NCBI GenBank assembly: GCA_011109175.1
Contig: RDEW01000015.1
Coordinates: 902,882-966,881, forward strand
Reading direction: 5' to 3'
From: Dicyema japonicum
Lineage: Eukaryota; Dicyemida; Rhombozoa; Dicyemidae
DNA length: 64,000 bases
Position 1 is the first letter of the stretch; each line of letters opens with the position of its first letter. Of this stretch, positions 1 to 11,771 are shown one piece after another. The translations under genes were made by a program, and so were the position numbers. The notes beneath the pieces are model-generated. The model saw only the letters and a list, made by a program, of their open reading frames with translations, was not told the DNA's origin and searched no databases.

Positions 1-1153
1 GCCAAGGATGACGAAATTGACCAATTTTATTATGAATTTCAAGAGGCACTAAAACTAATACCCAAAAAGGACATAATGGGGGATTTCAATTCAAAAGTTG
101 GGTGTATGCCACATACGGATATTGTTGGAAGTTTTGGTTTGGGGAAAGGAAATGATGCTGGGGATCGACTGGTCCAATTCTGTCAGAAAAATGGATTTCA
201 AATAACTAACACATGGTTCAAACAGCACAAACGACGATTATACACTTGGACGTCGCCAAATGGAATGTCTAGGAACCAGATTGATTATATTTTGTGCGCC
301 AAACGTTGGAAAAGCTCTATAACAGCCGTCAAAACATATCCAGGGCAGACTGTGGAACAGACCATCAGCTACTTGTTGCAAAAATTAGAACGAAATTCAA
401 TAACATTTGGAATACCCCCGAGTAAAAAAATTCGATGTCTCAAACATACCACCATAATACGCAATGGAAGTTAAGCACAATATTGGATTACTGGATTTGA
501 ACGGAAGGATGCCTGATGAATTATGGAATGATATGCAGTTGGTTATTAGGAAGGCTGCAATAAAGCATGTCAAATACAAAACGCCGGCCAAGTGCTCTGA
601 GTGGCTCTCTGCCAACACCCTGAACATTGCTGAGGCTCGTAAAGCTGCTAAAGTCTTTGGGAATATAGACGAGATAAGAAAACTTAACTCTGAATTCAAA
701 AAAGCAGCCAGGAAGATAAAGAAGACTACTGGAGGTTACATTGCAAAAAAATGGAAGATGACTATAAGAGAGGTCATACTAGAATGCGTATTTACAACTA
801 AAAAGATTACGAACCCCCTTTACGAATGATGAGGAGGTTACTAAGAATCCCTTGGACCTCCAAAGTAACGGGTAGAGACTGACATTTTGCTAGAGGGAAG
901 AATCGTAAAACACAGATTGGCGTTCTTTGGGCATGTTGTCCGCTCTGATTCACTGGAAAGAACCATTATACTGAGCAATATTACTGGGAAGAGAAGACCT
1001 GGCCGACCAAGGACTCGGTGGCTATCCACGGTGGAAGACGTAACGGGAATGCCTATATTAAGGCTACTCCAAATTGCAACGGATCGGGGAGAGTGGAGGA
1101 AACTCGTTCATGAGATCTCCAAGGGTCGGACACGACTAAATTGGACAACATAA
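1..1153 (+). mobile_element. Non-LTR retrotransposon (family A), endonuclease plus 3' end, RT deleted
   Basis: The element is cut by the left edge and is open from base 1. The first reading frame (to 474) encodes the end of an APE-type endonuclease: GDFNSKVG near 78-100 and the terminal NQIDYIL near 273-293, both signature motifs of LINE endonucleases. The next frame (464-829) is the lysine-rich linker that follows the endonuclease in such elements (KVFGNIDEIRKLNSEFKKAARK). The reverse transcriptase core is absent. At 887-1153 the C-terminal region resumes with FFGHVVRSD, then GKRRPGRPRTRW and WRKLVHEI. The copy therefore has a large internal deletion plus frameshifts and is dead. Confidence 0.88.
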
Positions 1154-1866
1154 CATAACAAAAGAAAATCGGTTAGCTAAGAAATTTCCTTCCCCAATCG
1201 GCTTTCTCTGAAAAAATCAAAGAAGGCATTTCCGTTCGACCATGAGATCAATGGAGACGTACATGCTTAGGATGGCACGTTTGGTTGCGGGAACTGGGAT
1301 CGCCTAGCAAGTTGATTTTACTTTGTCTTTCTTTCTCGGTGATCCCGGGGTTAATAAATAAAGTTCCCCTCTCTAATACCTTTGGATTTCCATATCCACA
1401 TGAACCGGGAAGCGGGCCCGTTTGACTACAAGCATCCAGTTGAACGACCAATACGTACTTGCGTGAGATCGAGGGAGGAACATCGTGCCAAGTTGAGGTC
1501 TCTATTGGAGCGTGTCTAGGATCACGTGAGTAGTTGGTTTTGTGTTACCGTGGTCTTTGAAATTTTTTTTGCATTTCAATCAACCGGATTAAAAACTCTG
1601 GGATGTTAGGATTGAAAATTATTGAAAGAGTATTCACGAATTACCAGTTACCGCAAAGTTGAGTTGGTGACGATGGATGAAAGCATTTCTTTCTTTTGAG
1701 AATAGATGAGGTGACAAACTCTTGGGTGACATCGGAAACCCTAATTTACGAACAAAGGACGTGTCGAAGATACGAGGGAACCAGATTGAATATAAAAAAA
1801 CTTAGGTGATCATCTCTCTTCGACTGTACACATATATGATGACATTTAATGTTATTCTCTGATGAT
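1154..1866. repeat. LINE 3'-tail sequences
   Basis: No gene is visible. Around 1230-1360 the sequence ends in ggttaataaataaag, a tail also found with small variations near 7392, 16770 and 26070 and typical of LINE 3' ends here. A second tail at about 1514-1560 (gatcacgtgagtag, then gttaccgtggtcttt) recurs at about 26983-27015. This is the ends of at least two retrotransposon insertions stacked on each other. Confidence 0.6.
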
Positions 1867-4160
1867 TTAATGTTGAGTAGAAACAGTTTTGTACAAGTAG
1901 CGTTTTAACAAAATATATTTTCGCTGGGAAGAGGAGATGACGCTGCTTACGTGTTTGCTGAAGGTCATTAGAGGGGCATATATGATCCCCAGTATCTTAA
2001 TTGAGTTTGTGGAGGGGATTGATATCCCATTAAGAGTCAATAAAGGTGCCGAGTTTGTCAGTCTTCTGTTGGAAATAAAAATCATAGAGGAGGACTTTTC
2101 AGGACTGTGTGTAATAGGTTCCTCGTAAGCCAACAGGTCAGGTTGTCCAGTAAATCTTGTTAATCGGGTACCCGCTGTGTGAATACACTGGTATCTTGTT
2201 GCCAGGATTATGTCGTCAGTATAAGTGATCATCAGAATATCGTTGATGCTATGGGAAGGCATGTCGCTCATAAAGAGGTTGAGGAGAATGGGTGGCAGTG
2301 GGGATTTCTGTGGGACTCCATTTGGCAAAAATTTAGTGACAAAAATATGGAATGTGAAATTACTTTTCTTCTTCGTCCGTTGAGGAAATTTGCAAGCCAA
2401 ATTTTTCAAGTTGTTAGAATGTCGGAGCTTTCTAGTGAGTAATTTCCTTAGAATCGACTCAAAAGCCTTCTGTATGTCAATCGAACACATAAGGGATCTT
2501 TTGATGCCTAGTTTTGCATTGTAGGCCCTCCTTGATGAATTTCGTCAAGCATGTAAGGTGAGTAGTTGTGTAGTGAGCCTTCTTAAAACCATGTTTGAAG
2601 GATATGGTTAAGTTTATCGAGAATGAGTTTTTATAAGATATATACGTCTGTAAGAGGCCGGTGAGTCCTTCAGCCGTCCAGGTTTTAAGATTGGCCGTAT
2701 ATCGGATTATTTCCATAAGGTAGGGATAGAGTTTCTGCTGATGGAGAGGTTGAAAATTCGGGTGAGGGCCATGATAGCGGAAGGGCTTATCTTCTTCAAT
2801 ACTATAGAAGGGATACAATCTGGACCGCTTGAGTAGGACGATTTTTGGTTTGAATCGCCTTCCGCACGACATCAATAGAAAGATTATTTGTGGTAGCGTC
2901 GCGTTTTGGTTTGATGAAACAAATGGAAGGACTGGTGAGGGATAAAGCTCACGGGAGAATAAATCTTTATGATCATTTTTGAAAAGTTCTTGTTCTCTAG
3001 GTCTTCGCAAGAAGGCGGTCTCACCTTCTTGAGGGAGGACTGTTTGTTTGACATGAGGCTATTACAGTCCTTTTCTTGTTTCATCTTGGCTTTGTTTCTG
3101 ATCTCTATCTCCAAGACTTGAATCCTCATTCTGGTTTCCCAAGATTGAATCTGTAGGCTATATAAGCAATTTCTTTCTTGTGTAAGTGAATCGGATGCGC
3201 GGGAAGGCTTTTTCGTGAAATGGATTGACTTTTTTTGATAAAAGTCCTCATGCCCTCACACACTAGCAGTGTAATGCGTTATCGAGGGAGTTGAAGTTGT
3301 TAGGGCCAAAACAATACAACTTGAAGTCGACGATGTATGAAAACAACCTCCAGTCGACGTTTCGTAGTCTGGCATTAACATAACCTTTCTTTCGATCGGC
3401 ACTTTTCCTTTGAAGTAATGATAATAGGGTTGTGGTCACTCGTAGTTTCGTAAAACCCTGACCAATTGGTTAGAGAGGCAATTTTTGGAAAGTAAGCATC
3501 AAGTCGGGGGAGGACGTCCTGTCGTTTGCTCTGTTAGGATTGAATATAGGGTTGTTTGATATCAAAAGATAATTCAGCTTCGATAGTAAGTGGATTCATC
3601 TGTCGTCTTACGGCTGGATTTTGAACCACATCGGATCTTTCGCGTTCAGGTCTCCACATAACAACAGGTTATTGGTATAGTCGACTTCTGGTAGTGAAAA
3701 AATTGAAATCCTTTGAAACAGAAACTGGGAGGAGGTAATTTACCAACTAAACCAGTCTTCAAAAAGACTTACATGTTCAATACAGTTAGGTATCAAATGT
3801 TTGTTGAAAATGAAATTGTGATGTTTTCAACGGGAGGAGAAGGGGATTTATCTCTTGATAAGTGTGATGACTCCACCACGCGGCCAGAAGGGCGGTTACG
3901 TCGAATAATGTTGTAGCCTGGGAAGACTGAGGTGTTTGTTTCTTGAAATAGGCAAATGTCTTTATCCTGTTTTTTCATACAGGGCTTCGTCAAGTTGATT
4001 AGGCAGACCGATGGAGGACCGCCAGGAAAGACAATATTCTTGGATTGGAAGGAATAAGGAGTCCTTTTTGTTTGTGAAGTAGATTCCACAACTTGCGCCA
4101 CCAGAAACGGTGAACCACATGACGCGTGCGAACCAATTGTCGTATATTTGGCTCAAATGT
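1867..4160 (-). mobile_element. Degenerate jockey-like LINE with endonuclease and RT
   Basis: Read on the minus strand, endonuclease comes first. Around 4100-3900 are DICLFQETN, FPGYNIIRRNRP and GRVVESSH; near 3670-3600 is LLLCGDLNAKDPMW, the catalytic GDLNA motif. A linker follows (about 3300-2900) with a partial read through QNATLPQIIFL. The RT occupies 2490-1867 with SIDIQKAF, FLPNGVPQKSPLPP and YTDD in place of the usual YADD, then LKILGI-type thumb sequence. Several frameshifts and stops separate the pieces. About 2.3 kb of one element survives, so this is one of the more complete LINE copies in the window. Confidence 0.85.
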
Positions 4161-5357
4161 ATTAGCAGTTCCGACCTTGATCAGGGATGACTAGGGTTTA
4201 TCAGTCAGCCTTGTTCTCTAAGAAGATTTTGTTGATTTCATGTATGAAAACGACTATTCACACACAAAGATGGAACCGAACATTGTCACAATCTTCGTTG
4301 AAAACTTTCTGAAAGTTCTAAACTTTTCATGAAGGTATGAATAGAAGCCAGGTATCCTCACCTCGAGCTATTTTGCTCTGAATGTACAATCAGACTGCAT
4401 TTCTAATAGTCCCATCTAAAAATTTTCATCTACTTTGACAACATCAGAGATGGAAGGTGCCGAGAATAATGAAAGGCATACAAATAATAAGAAATCACTA
4501 AATCTTTCATGGAACTCTTTTGACAATAACTCCAGGTGACTCTCATATTTATAAAATGCAACAAAAATTCAGAATTGGCACGGGTTTTTAGTTATGAACC
4601 TCTTCTGACCACGTAGAACGCTCATAACAGAAGCCTGTCAAATTGAAACCATTGACAGAAAACCATTGCTTTTCTCTGCTGATCTCATTTTAACGACCTG
4701 ATCTAGTATCCTGTATCTGGTATCTCCCAAGATCGTAATATTGAAGAAATATGCATTAGAGACGCGGAATGGGGTTACAATATCAATTCAACTAATCTTT
4801 AAAAGATGTTCACCTCTTCAGACTCCTCTTTTTGTCCTGCAAGCATAAAGAAATCAGAAGCTATCCACGACCTTATTGTTACCTGGATCATAACATGATG
4901 TTTAACCGCCCTCCCCCGTCTATCAGCCAATGTGAAACAAATCAGGAGTATTATAAATAGTTTATGTAGTATTTTTCTTCCTCCCTTTCAGTTACACAAA
5001 AATATAATCCTCCGAAAATTAAACAAAACTAAAAAATTTAGCGTTCAAATTGCCAGCAATAAATATTAATGAGGATTCATAGTACAGTGTTAAATGATAG
5101 TCTAGTCTCCACGACTTTCTTCAACTCTATTAGTCAGTTTAGTCTCCTAAGAGTATCCGGTAGTTCCTATATTTTCATGATGAGCGTAATGTTCGTTGCA
5201 ATTAGTTTCACGAGTTTTATAAACATATTTTTTCAATAGTAAAGTTACCAGCACAACCAGCTGTCAAAAAACAATTAATAAAATATTTTAAAACAATAAT
5301 TTTTTTAATAATATTTTAAAAAATTATTGGTAACCACTAAATTTCAAATCGAACGTA
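4161..5357. other. Intergenic, no gene seen
   Basis: AT-rich sequence rising to poly-A/T near 5270-5340, directly upstream of the Vms1-like gene. No reading frame or repeat that I can support. Promoter elements of the downstream gene may lie here, but none can be identified by eye. Confidence 0.5.
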
Positions 5358-6231
5358 ATGAATCTTGTGGATACATTATTTGATATTAATATCGACGAAG
5401 TTTCTTTTCGGATCATCAAAACTATGCGAAAGTATCGACCAATCATGTAACATTGCCTTAAAAATGTTAGATAATCATTCGTATCACCCCAAAACAAGCA
5501 AATTTACATGTAAAATATGCTCTCTGTTGTTTCCTTCCCTTGTCGAACAGAGGACTCACTTCAAGTCATCGCTGCATTCTTTCAACGTTTCAAAGATAAA
5601 TAAAAATGAGATTACAACTTTACCAGAAAATGGGAGTTCAAAGAAGGATCCAATTTCTACTTTCATGTTGGAAACGTAAAAATATTCGATTCGATGTGAC
5701 GTTCTTCCAACTCAGGTTGACTTGTCTATTTACAAAAGTCAGAATCGGATTTCCATCAGGATTTGAAACTGTTGTCTTTTGGTAAAGTTGCTGTCTTCAT
5801 TATGTCTTCCAGCAAATCCACGGCAGCTATTTTTTTGGGGTTTGAAAAGTGAATAATTCTTAGGAGGTCTCTCCATGTGAGCAAGTGCTTTCATCACTAC
5901 ACCACACGTGCGGGGAGGGGATTCAGTCAACACAAAATGGATTCTGCTTGTCACTCTATTGGGGGAGATTTACGAAAAATGGGCGTTCAGTCTATGAGAA
6001 ACGTAATAGGTTTGTTTGACCTTTGTAGGATATTGGGCAACTTTTGAAGAATTGGGAGAAAGATCTGAACGAATGTGTCCTTGTGTTTGTTCACATACCC
6101 CAGTTTATTTGCAGAACTTCTATGGGACTGGAATTATTCAGAAAGGAGATCCGAGAGTTCGCAAGATTGGCATAACGACTCATAAGCCTACTTTGGAGGA
6201 AGCCAAAAGAGTTCATTTCACTCCTTTTTAA
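5358..6231 (+). CDS. ANKZF1: Vms1/ANKZF1-like peptidyl-tRNA hydrolase (ribosome quality control), broken or mis-sequenced in its 5' half
   Basis: Vms1/ANKZF1 releases stalled nascent chains from 60S ribosomes. Two blocks identify it. At 5494-5600 is a C2H2 finger with the family signature (FTCKICSLLFPSLVEQRTHF, then SSLHSFN). From about 5680 the eRF1-like VLRF1 domain runs: RCDVLP, KVAVFIMSSSKSTAAIFLG, KCFHHYTTRAGRGFSQ, GGDLRKM, then GDPRVRKIGITTHKPTLEEA. The SQ of GRGFSQ sits where the family has its catalytic glutamine. GT-AG introns of 23, 24 and 19 nt at 5716-5738, 5840-5863 and 6010-6028 each restore the family alignment. The 5' part (ATG at 5358, MNLVDTLFDINIDE) cannot be joined to the finger or to the VLRF1 domain without at least one unexplained shift; the A5 run at 5678-5682 is one base off for reading on. 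No ankyrin repeats follow. The family call is firm; whether the locus is intact is not. Confidence 0.8.
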
Positions 6232-6239
6232 AGTGACTG

Positions 6240-6430
6240 AGCATGACTGATTTTTTATATTTTATATTAAAGTTTTAAAATTATTTAAATATATTTTATA
6301 TTAAAGTTTTAAATTTTTTTTAAATAAAATTGGATTTCCTTTAAAAAATTATTTAAAATTCATTTACGATTGAATTTTTTTTTAAATAAAATTGGATTTC
6401 CTTTGAAAAAATTATTTAAAATCCTACCTT
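6240..6430. repeat. AT-rich short tandem duplication
   Basis: Just past the Vms1-like stop, 'ttttatattaaagttttaaa' occurs twice (about 6258 and 6295) and the block 'aaataaaattggatttcctt' plus about 18 further bases occurs twice (about 6322 and 6383). Simple local duplication, no coding sense. Confidence 0.75.
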
Positions 6431-6454
6431 TCTCCCTGACCAAACCCTCTGATG

Positions 6455-6690
6455 AAGATGCATTATGAAAACTATTCCGCTAAAGAATGAAGTGTGTGAT
6501 GACGTGAGACAAAAATGGAAGAGGGCGGACTACTTCTCCACCTCTCTTCGGAAGCGGAAGCCTGTAATGAAGTATTGGAAGATAGATTAGGTCGGCACAA
6601 GCAGATGTTCTCCCTTTGGTTCCTTCCTTGGATTAGTTAGTTATGACTGTTTGTGCTGGGCTTACAATGGTAAGCCTGGGTTAATAATAA
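6455..6690 (+). repeat. LINE 3'-end repeat, copy 1
   Basis: About 235 bp, ending in gggttaataataataa. Copy 2 lies at 7150-7412; shared stretches include gctaaagaatgaagtg, gtggaagcctgtaatgaa (with small changes) and ccttggattagttagttatga. The ggttaataa tail marks it as a retrotransposon 3' end, orientation plus. Confidence 0.75.
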
Positions 6691-7149
6691 TAACGATTGA
6701 GTTGCCTTTCATAAAAAATTTGTTAGCTATGATCTTTTATGATCTTCGGTTTTTGTGGGTGAAAGGATTTTTTACTCGTACGAATGGACAAAATTACGGA
6801 CCTCTGAGATATCAGAAACATATATTTCTGAGGCATTTTCTAAGAGACCTTATTTATCAGCTGTCTTTAACACACAATATGAGCTAAAAAACTATGCCTA
6901 GTTTTTTTATTCCTGTCTGCTCTTTGCTTGAAAAAATGTGTCCCATTCTCACCTGGGAGCCAGATAAACTTCGTTTAGTTATATCCGGTGTTATTCAAAA
7001 TGCGTAATTTATAATTTGGATGGATCCTATTTTTATAAGCTTTTAAGCTAATTTTGTGATGGTAACATTTACAATTATATGCAAATGACTGTTAACAACA
7101 AGCTAAAGGTTCCTTTGGTCATGGAAAAAGTAGGAAGACCAAATCCATT

Positions 7150-7412
7150 GGTAAAGATTACCACTATGAAAACTTTTTAGCTAAAGAATGAAGTGATGTC
7201 CGTGACGGTACGACATGTGATGAAAATGGAAGAAGGCGGACCTACTCACCTCTCTTCTGAAGTGGAAGCCTGTAATGAACCATTAGAGAATGGATTTGGT
7301 CGATACAAGAAGCCGTTTCACATGTGTTCCCTCCTTGGATTAATTAGTTATGACAGTTTGTGCTGGACTTACCAAAGATTGCAAGCCTGGGGTTAATAAA
7401 TAAATAATAAAG
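7150..7412 (+). repeat. LINE 3'-end repeat, copy 2
   Basis: Direct repeat of 6455-6690, diverged by scattered substitutions and small indels and ending in ggggttaataaataaataa. The 460 bp between the copies (6691-7149) shows no gene. Two independent insertions or a duplication would both fit. Confidence 0.75.
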
Positions 7413-7439
7413 GTTCCTTACAGTCGAGTAGGGCACTCT

Positions 7440-9200
7440 CAGAATTGAAAACGGATTTTCCCTTACTATTTGTAAAAAATGCGCTTAATGAGCGAGCAAG
7501 TTTCTTGCTTATCCCACTTCAACCCAATACGGTATACCACGGTTAGTGACCTTCTTCCAATGATGCTTTCTGGTATCGATTTAGTTAGTTACCTCGACCT
7601 CAAAAACAGGTAGGAAACCGACTGCCATCAAGTTTCTAGCTGAGAGTGCTGGGCTCTTCCACAAGTCTTTTTGTGTCACTGGTGGTCCTGGTCTTGAAAA
7701 AATTTGATTGATAATATCACCAAGTCGGTCAGGCTAAACTCTAATCCATCCCAGAGATAAAAATGTCCGGAGCGGATTCTTATAGAATCTCTATCGAGGG
7801 TTGCTTCCGAATCGTCTATTGGAGTGGTTTTAGGTCAGCGAATGAGCCTAGTTAATATAAAATGGAGGACTTTCGAGATGGTGGAAGAATCTTCTTTAGC
7901 ATCTGTCAATAACTGTAGAAGAATATGTTAGATTTCTTTCTCGATTAGGTCATTTCAGGGATGCACAGGATTTGGTAAATCGTTGAAGAATTGTAGGTTT
8001 CGCATACAAAAGTGATCTTCTATTAGAAAAAACAAGTTTCCTAATGTAGGTGGTCTACACGAGTACGCAGGTTACAATGGTAATCGACCGTAAGCCCATA
8101 TTTTAAGTTTTTTGAAGTTCTTGGAAAGTTTAGTGGAAAACACAACCAGACTGGCTAGAATTAGCGTAGATCAGTGTAGTCCCGACGAACTGTTGACTCT
8201 AGAGACATGACTGAGCAAATTAAATTTTCGTCTGACTTTCAGGATGACATAATCCACAAAGAACGAGAAAGAAGGGATTGACCATTAGTGACCTTAAGTA
8301 TTATTTTCAGTTGTTGTCACTGGGAGAACTTTTCCAAATATATTCACTTCAGGTTTAACATTAAACTGTCAACGATCGGAAGTAAAAAGTATAATAGTGG
8401 ATTTCGACGACAAAGAAGTTTCATGGGTGGCGCAGTGCAACGAGTGCCGGGCAAGAGGTTTGATGGTCCCTAGTTCGAATTCCGCGAAGGATCCACACAT
8501 CTACGATGCTTTGGCTTGACGAGTGACGCCGTCATCATTGAACATTTCAAAAGGACATGTGTTTTGAAGGACTTATTAAATCATCCGCGTAAGAGAGAGT
8601 GGGGGTTTCTTGTTTGTAAAATGAAGGTTAAACATGGCGGGAGAGGGTATGTCTTGCAAAACCAAATTTGGTAAATATCTGCATTAGATTTCTTTGAAAT
8701 CACAAGAGTTCAACCTACTCAACCAGACAGTAAAGACGTTAACCACTTCTAAAAAATTGGTGGATTTCCGATGAAATAATCTTGTTGGAAAACACGTGTC
8801 GTGATATCGAAAGGTTTGCTTGTCAATAAAGGCGAAATTGGCTCAGAGGGGTGGTTTATGGTTATCGAATCCATCGACGATAAAGTCAGTCAGTTTATTT
8901 ATGTTGGTGGTAGTGGAATGTTGTAGACGGGTTGATTAATGGGTAGACGCGGTTGAGTACGAATCTTTCCAAAATTTTGGAGGTGTTACTAAGAAGAGAA
9001 ATAGGATGGAAAGATACTGGATCACCTGGATCACCTGGATTCTTAAGTTTCAGAGTAGGAATGATTATTAACTGTTTCCACAAGACAAGTATAAATCCGG
9101 AGTTTATGGAAGCAGTGTGAGGCCTCTTAGATTCTCTATCCGAGATTCAGGAGGTGACTACAAATTCCACCCGGACCTCTTTTCAGATAAGTTATTCATT
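7440..9200 (-). mobile_element. Very degenerate jockey-like LINE, RT fragment
   Basis: The recognisable part is 9083-8895 on the minus strand: LIIIPTLKLKNPGDP, FHPISLLSNTSKILERF and NRVYPLI, which is the N-terminal RT block (IPxxKxGKDPxxxxSFRPISLL) of jockey-like elements. The remaining 1.4 kb toward 7440 has the same base composition but so many stops that I cannot place domains. A SINE at 8421-8537 lies inside this interval on the opposite strand. Confidence 0.6.
8421..8537 (+). repeat. tRNA-derived SINE, 5' head and body
   Basis: The head carries a pol III A box (TGGCGCAGTGC, 8428-8438) and a B box (GTTCGAATTC, 8473-8482) with tRNA-like spacing. The following body (acacatctacgatgct ... 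tgacgagtgacgccgtcatc) recurs on the minus strand at about 43148-43201 behind another B box. That shared body behind two different heads defines a SINE family. This copy stops after the body and lacks the 3' part seen at 43 kb. Confidence 0.75.
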
Positions 9201-10499
9201 TTTACTTGGGTTCTCGGTTTGGAAGAAATTTAATTTTCTTCTGGGGACCAATTAAATTTGTTCCTCTTCATATGGTATCAGTTTTAGAGTGGAGATGTGG
9301 CGAAATAATTTTGCTTATTATTTTTAGATTTTCCAATGCCACGTGGATTAGTTTATTGATTTCTTGTACAGAAGTCGTACATAAATAGATTCTTTAAATG
9401 TTATCTGTGGTAAATGATCAGAGCTGATAAGATAAAGTCGCCAGATAAAACAATTAGTTGTTTTGACTAAAAATGTGTAAATTTACCCACTGTTCTAGAA
9501 AAATCATCTCCTTTCCACGTTCCTGTTAGGCACCAACTCTAGCAAATAAATGGTAGTATTTTTTGAAAATTTTAACATATTTTAACTAATTATGTGATCA
9601 AATCAATCTTTCCTCAAATATTATTCTGAATTGGTTTCATCTGAAAAATTAATAGAAACTTTAAATATTGAGAGAAACAATATTAATGTGATTTAATATC
9701 AACTAACGCCATCTAAGTCGATCCACGTGCCTTTAAAAAATAATCTTAGATATACCTGAAATAGATTTTATCCAGTTCCCCAGTTATTAGGATGCATCTC
9801 TTCCCAACACAAGGTCCTTTTCAAGTATCCTCAATTATGAGAACCTCTCCACTGAAAGAGAGGAATCCTTCTTGATGCCGGTAGGGATTGGGCGTCTCCT
9901 GAGTTAGCTGGATCTAATGACGCCTTTGGGAATTGAAGAAACTAAGAGTAGAGAGAAATCCTTTGACCCAGTAGGTAGCAGTGCTGTACTACACGAGATT
10001 ACTACTCTACATGTTCACACGTGGTTTCAACAAATTAATATGAATTATAGTAAATTTAAAACCATCAAATCAATATAACCACTTTTTTGTCATTTTGACC
10101 GCAATAGATAAGATAAATAAAATAGTAAATACAAAAAAAACAGATAAGTTTTTCTTACATCTAATTTCTGTAGAGACTCAAGTATTGCTTTGCCACAGAA
10201 CTATGCAGTTTGTCGAAACAATCTTCCTATTGCAGGAACACAAAAGAGTGAACTCAGAATTGTGCAATGACTCATTTAAGCATTGGCCTTGTGATTACTC
10301 TTAATCCATTCTTTTGTGCATAGAAGTATTATTACACATAAACATTTTACTGATTTAGTAGAATTAAAATAATCTGAGAAAATAGATATTTGAGATAAGG
10401 AACCACTATAATGTTTTTAATTCCTCTATTAACTTACAAACAGGTTTAAAAGGTTAACTTTACCTTACATCCTAAATTGTGCGTTTTTTGTCTAAATAG
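9201..10499. other. No gene seen; one dispersed repeat piece
   Basis: Mostly AT-rich non-coding sequence. The piece at about 9845-9970 (ccactgaaagagaggaatcc ... ggcgtctcctgagttagctgg) has a diverged second copy at about 21388-21490, so it belongs to a mobile element of unknown type. Short open frames at 9206 and 10095 have no coding character. Confidence 0.45.
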
Positions 10500-10740
10500 T
10501 TGCTGAACGAACCTGAATTCAAAAAAACTAGTTACGTTCTAGTTGTTTATTCCCACCATAAGGATTGCCTCTCACGATATCTACCGAGATCAAATGAAGG
10601 AGCCAGAGAGCTTCTCGAAAGTCATGGCTTCTGGGTGTGGCCACAGATAAGTCAAAGGCTTCCTATTTATCGCTCAGAGTTCCTACGACTCTGAATTGAA
10701 ATATGATTTTTAATGGACAAATAGGAGCTAAGGTACATAA
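10500..10740 (-). mobile_element. LINE family B, 3' end
   Basis: On the minus strand the sequence reads LWLLHLISVDIVRGNPY near 10610-10560, the conserved end of family B ORF2 (RISIAIxRGNA). Only the last ~70 codons survive, a normal outcome of 5' truncation during LINE insertion. Confidence 0.6.
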
Positions 10741-11247
10741 TTTTCCTTCCTTTTCCTATGTTTATCCTGAAATTTTAAGCAAATACAACTTCCAGTGGTA
10801 ATGACTAATAATCCTATTTGAATTAGCATTAAGTCATTATGTCAATACGAAAAACCTCTAATAAATCTCTTATTTGGTTAAATTTTAAGGTACAGCATTT
10901 TTAGAAACTAAAAATTATTTTACCAATTAATTTCAGCCCAAGTGACGAAAATTTGATAAGGCTTTCAAGTCGAATATTCTGTGGGAAGCATTTTTGTCCT
11001 TGAACCGTTCAATCGATTAAAAGATACGCGAGAATTATAATACCACACGAAAACTTAAATTTAAGCGATTATCAACGAAACCACGATATTTTAGCATTAA
11101 ATCCTCAAAAGAATGGAATAAGTCAATTACACGTGATGTAAATTAAACGAAACGTATTTACCACCACATCATTATTTTTAAAATTACCACTAATTATTTT
11201 TTTCAAATTTTTATTTTTATAACAAAAAAAAATAATAAATATCGATT
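10741..11247. other. Intergenic, no gene seen
   Basis: About 500 bp of AT-rich sequence downstream of the RING gene. No open frame, repeat or structured element could be supported. Confidence 0.5.
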
Positions 11248-11771
11248 TCAATTAAGTTTGGATCTGCAGAATGGACACGTGAAAGATCTCTAAGCGTTAC
11301 TAAACAAAAAACATTTAGCCATTTCTTAAGACAAGTGTAGTGGAATATATGTTTGCACTTGAGCCGTATTATTTTCCCTTTAGAGTTATATCCATTTAGA
11401 CATATCGAGCATTCATCATATTTATTATTAAAATCGTTATTGGCCGTCAAACTTGAAAATTTCATTAATTCTTGATTACTAAGTATCGCTTTAATTATGT
11501 CACTCCGGGATTTGCTACGTTCTTGATTATAATTTGCATGATAATGTCGGAATCTTACTGTTTGATGGTTGTATACCATGCTTGTTAAGAAGACTGATGA
11601 AGGAGGTCGTATAGAGTGACTGTGAAATTGCCTGAGTGTGATTAGATGGTAGTTGAATCTGTATAAATATCCCAATGATGTATCTCGATGCAAAAGCAAG
11701 CATAAAAGGTAATCATCCGGGCTCGTCAAATATCTTGGGGAATACTAAAATAAACCAACAGGACATACCAT
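11248..11771 (-). CDS. RING-H2 finger protein, probable E3 ubiquitin ligase
   Basis: A 158-residue protein is obtained by splicing two tiny introns: 24 nt at 11745-11768 (GTATGT donor) and 23 nt at 11290-11312. The first coding exon is only the ATG (11771-11769), and the total length then stays in frame to TGA at 11248. The C-terminal RING-H2 is complete only after the second intron is removed: ECSICLNGY, then LKCKHIFHYTCLKKWL, then FTCPFCRSKLN. That gives C-x2-C, C-x-H-x2-H-x2-C and C-x2-C in the order seen in RING-H2 ligases, where the finger recruits a ubiquitin-loaded E2. The N-terminal ~100 residues are basic and carry no domain I recognise. An alternative start at the internal ATG (11579) would give 102 residues with the same finger. 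No membrane segment is evident. Confidence 0.82.

Noticed and set aside
841-1029. Minus-strand frames overlapping LINE pieces (for example 397-699, 841-1029, 1248-1451)
   Set aside because: They are antisense shadows of clearly recognisable LINE coding sequence on the other strand or lie in LINE tails.
5840-5878. Introns of 15, 18 or 33 nt near 5849-5881 in the Vms1-like gene
   Set aside because: They are possible by GT-AG but give too many or too few residues before KCFHHYT. The 24-nt intron at 5840-5863 gives the family spacing exactly.
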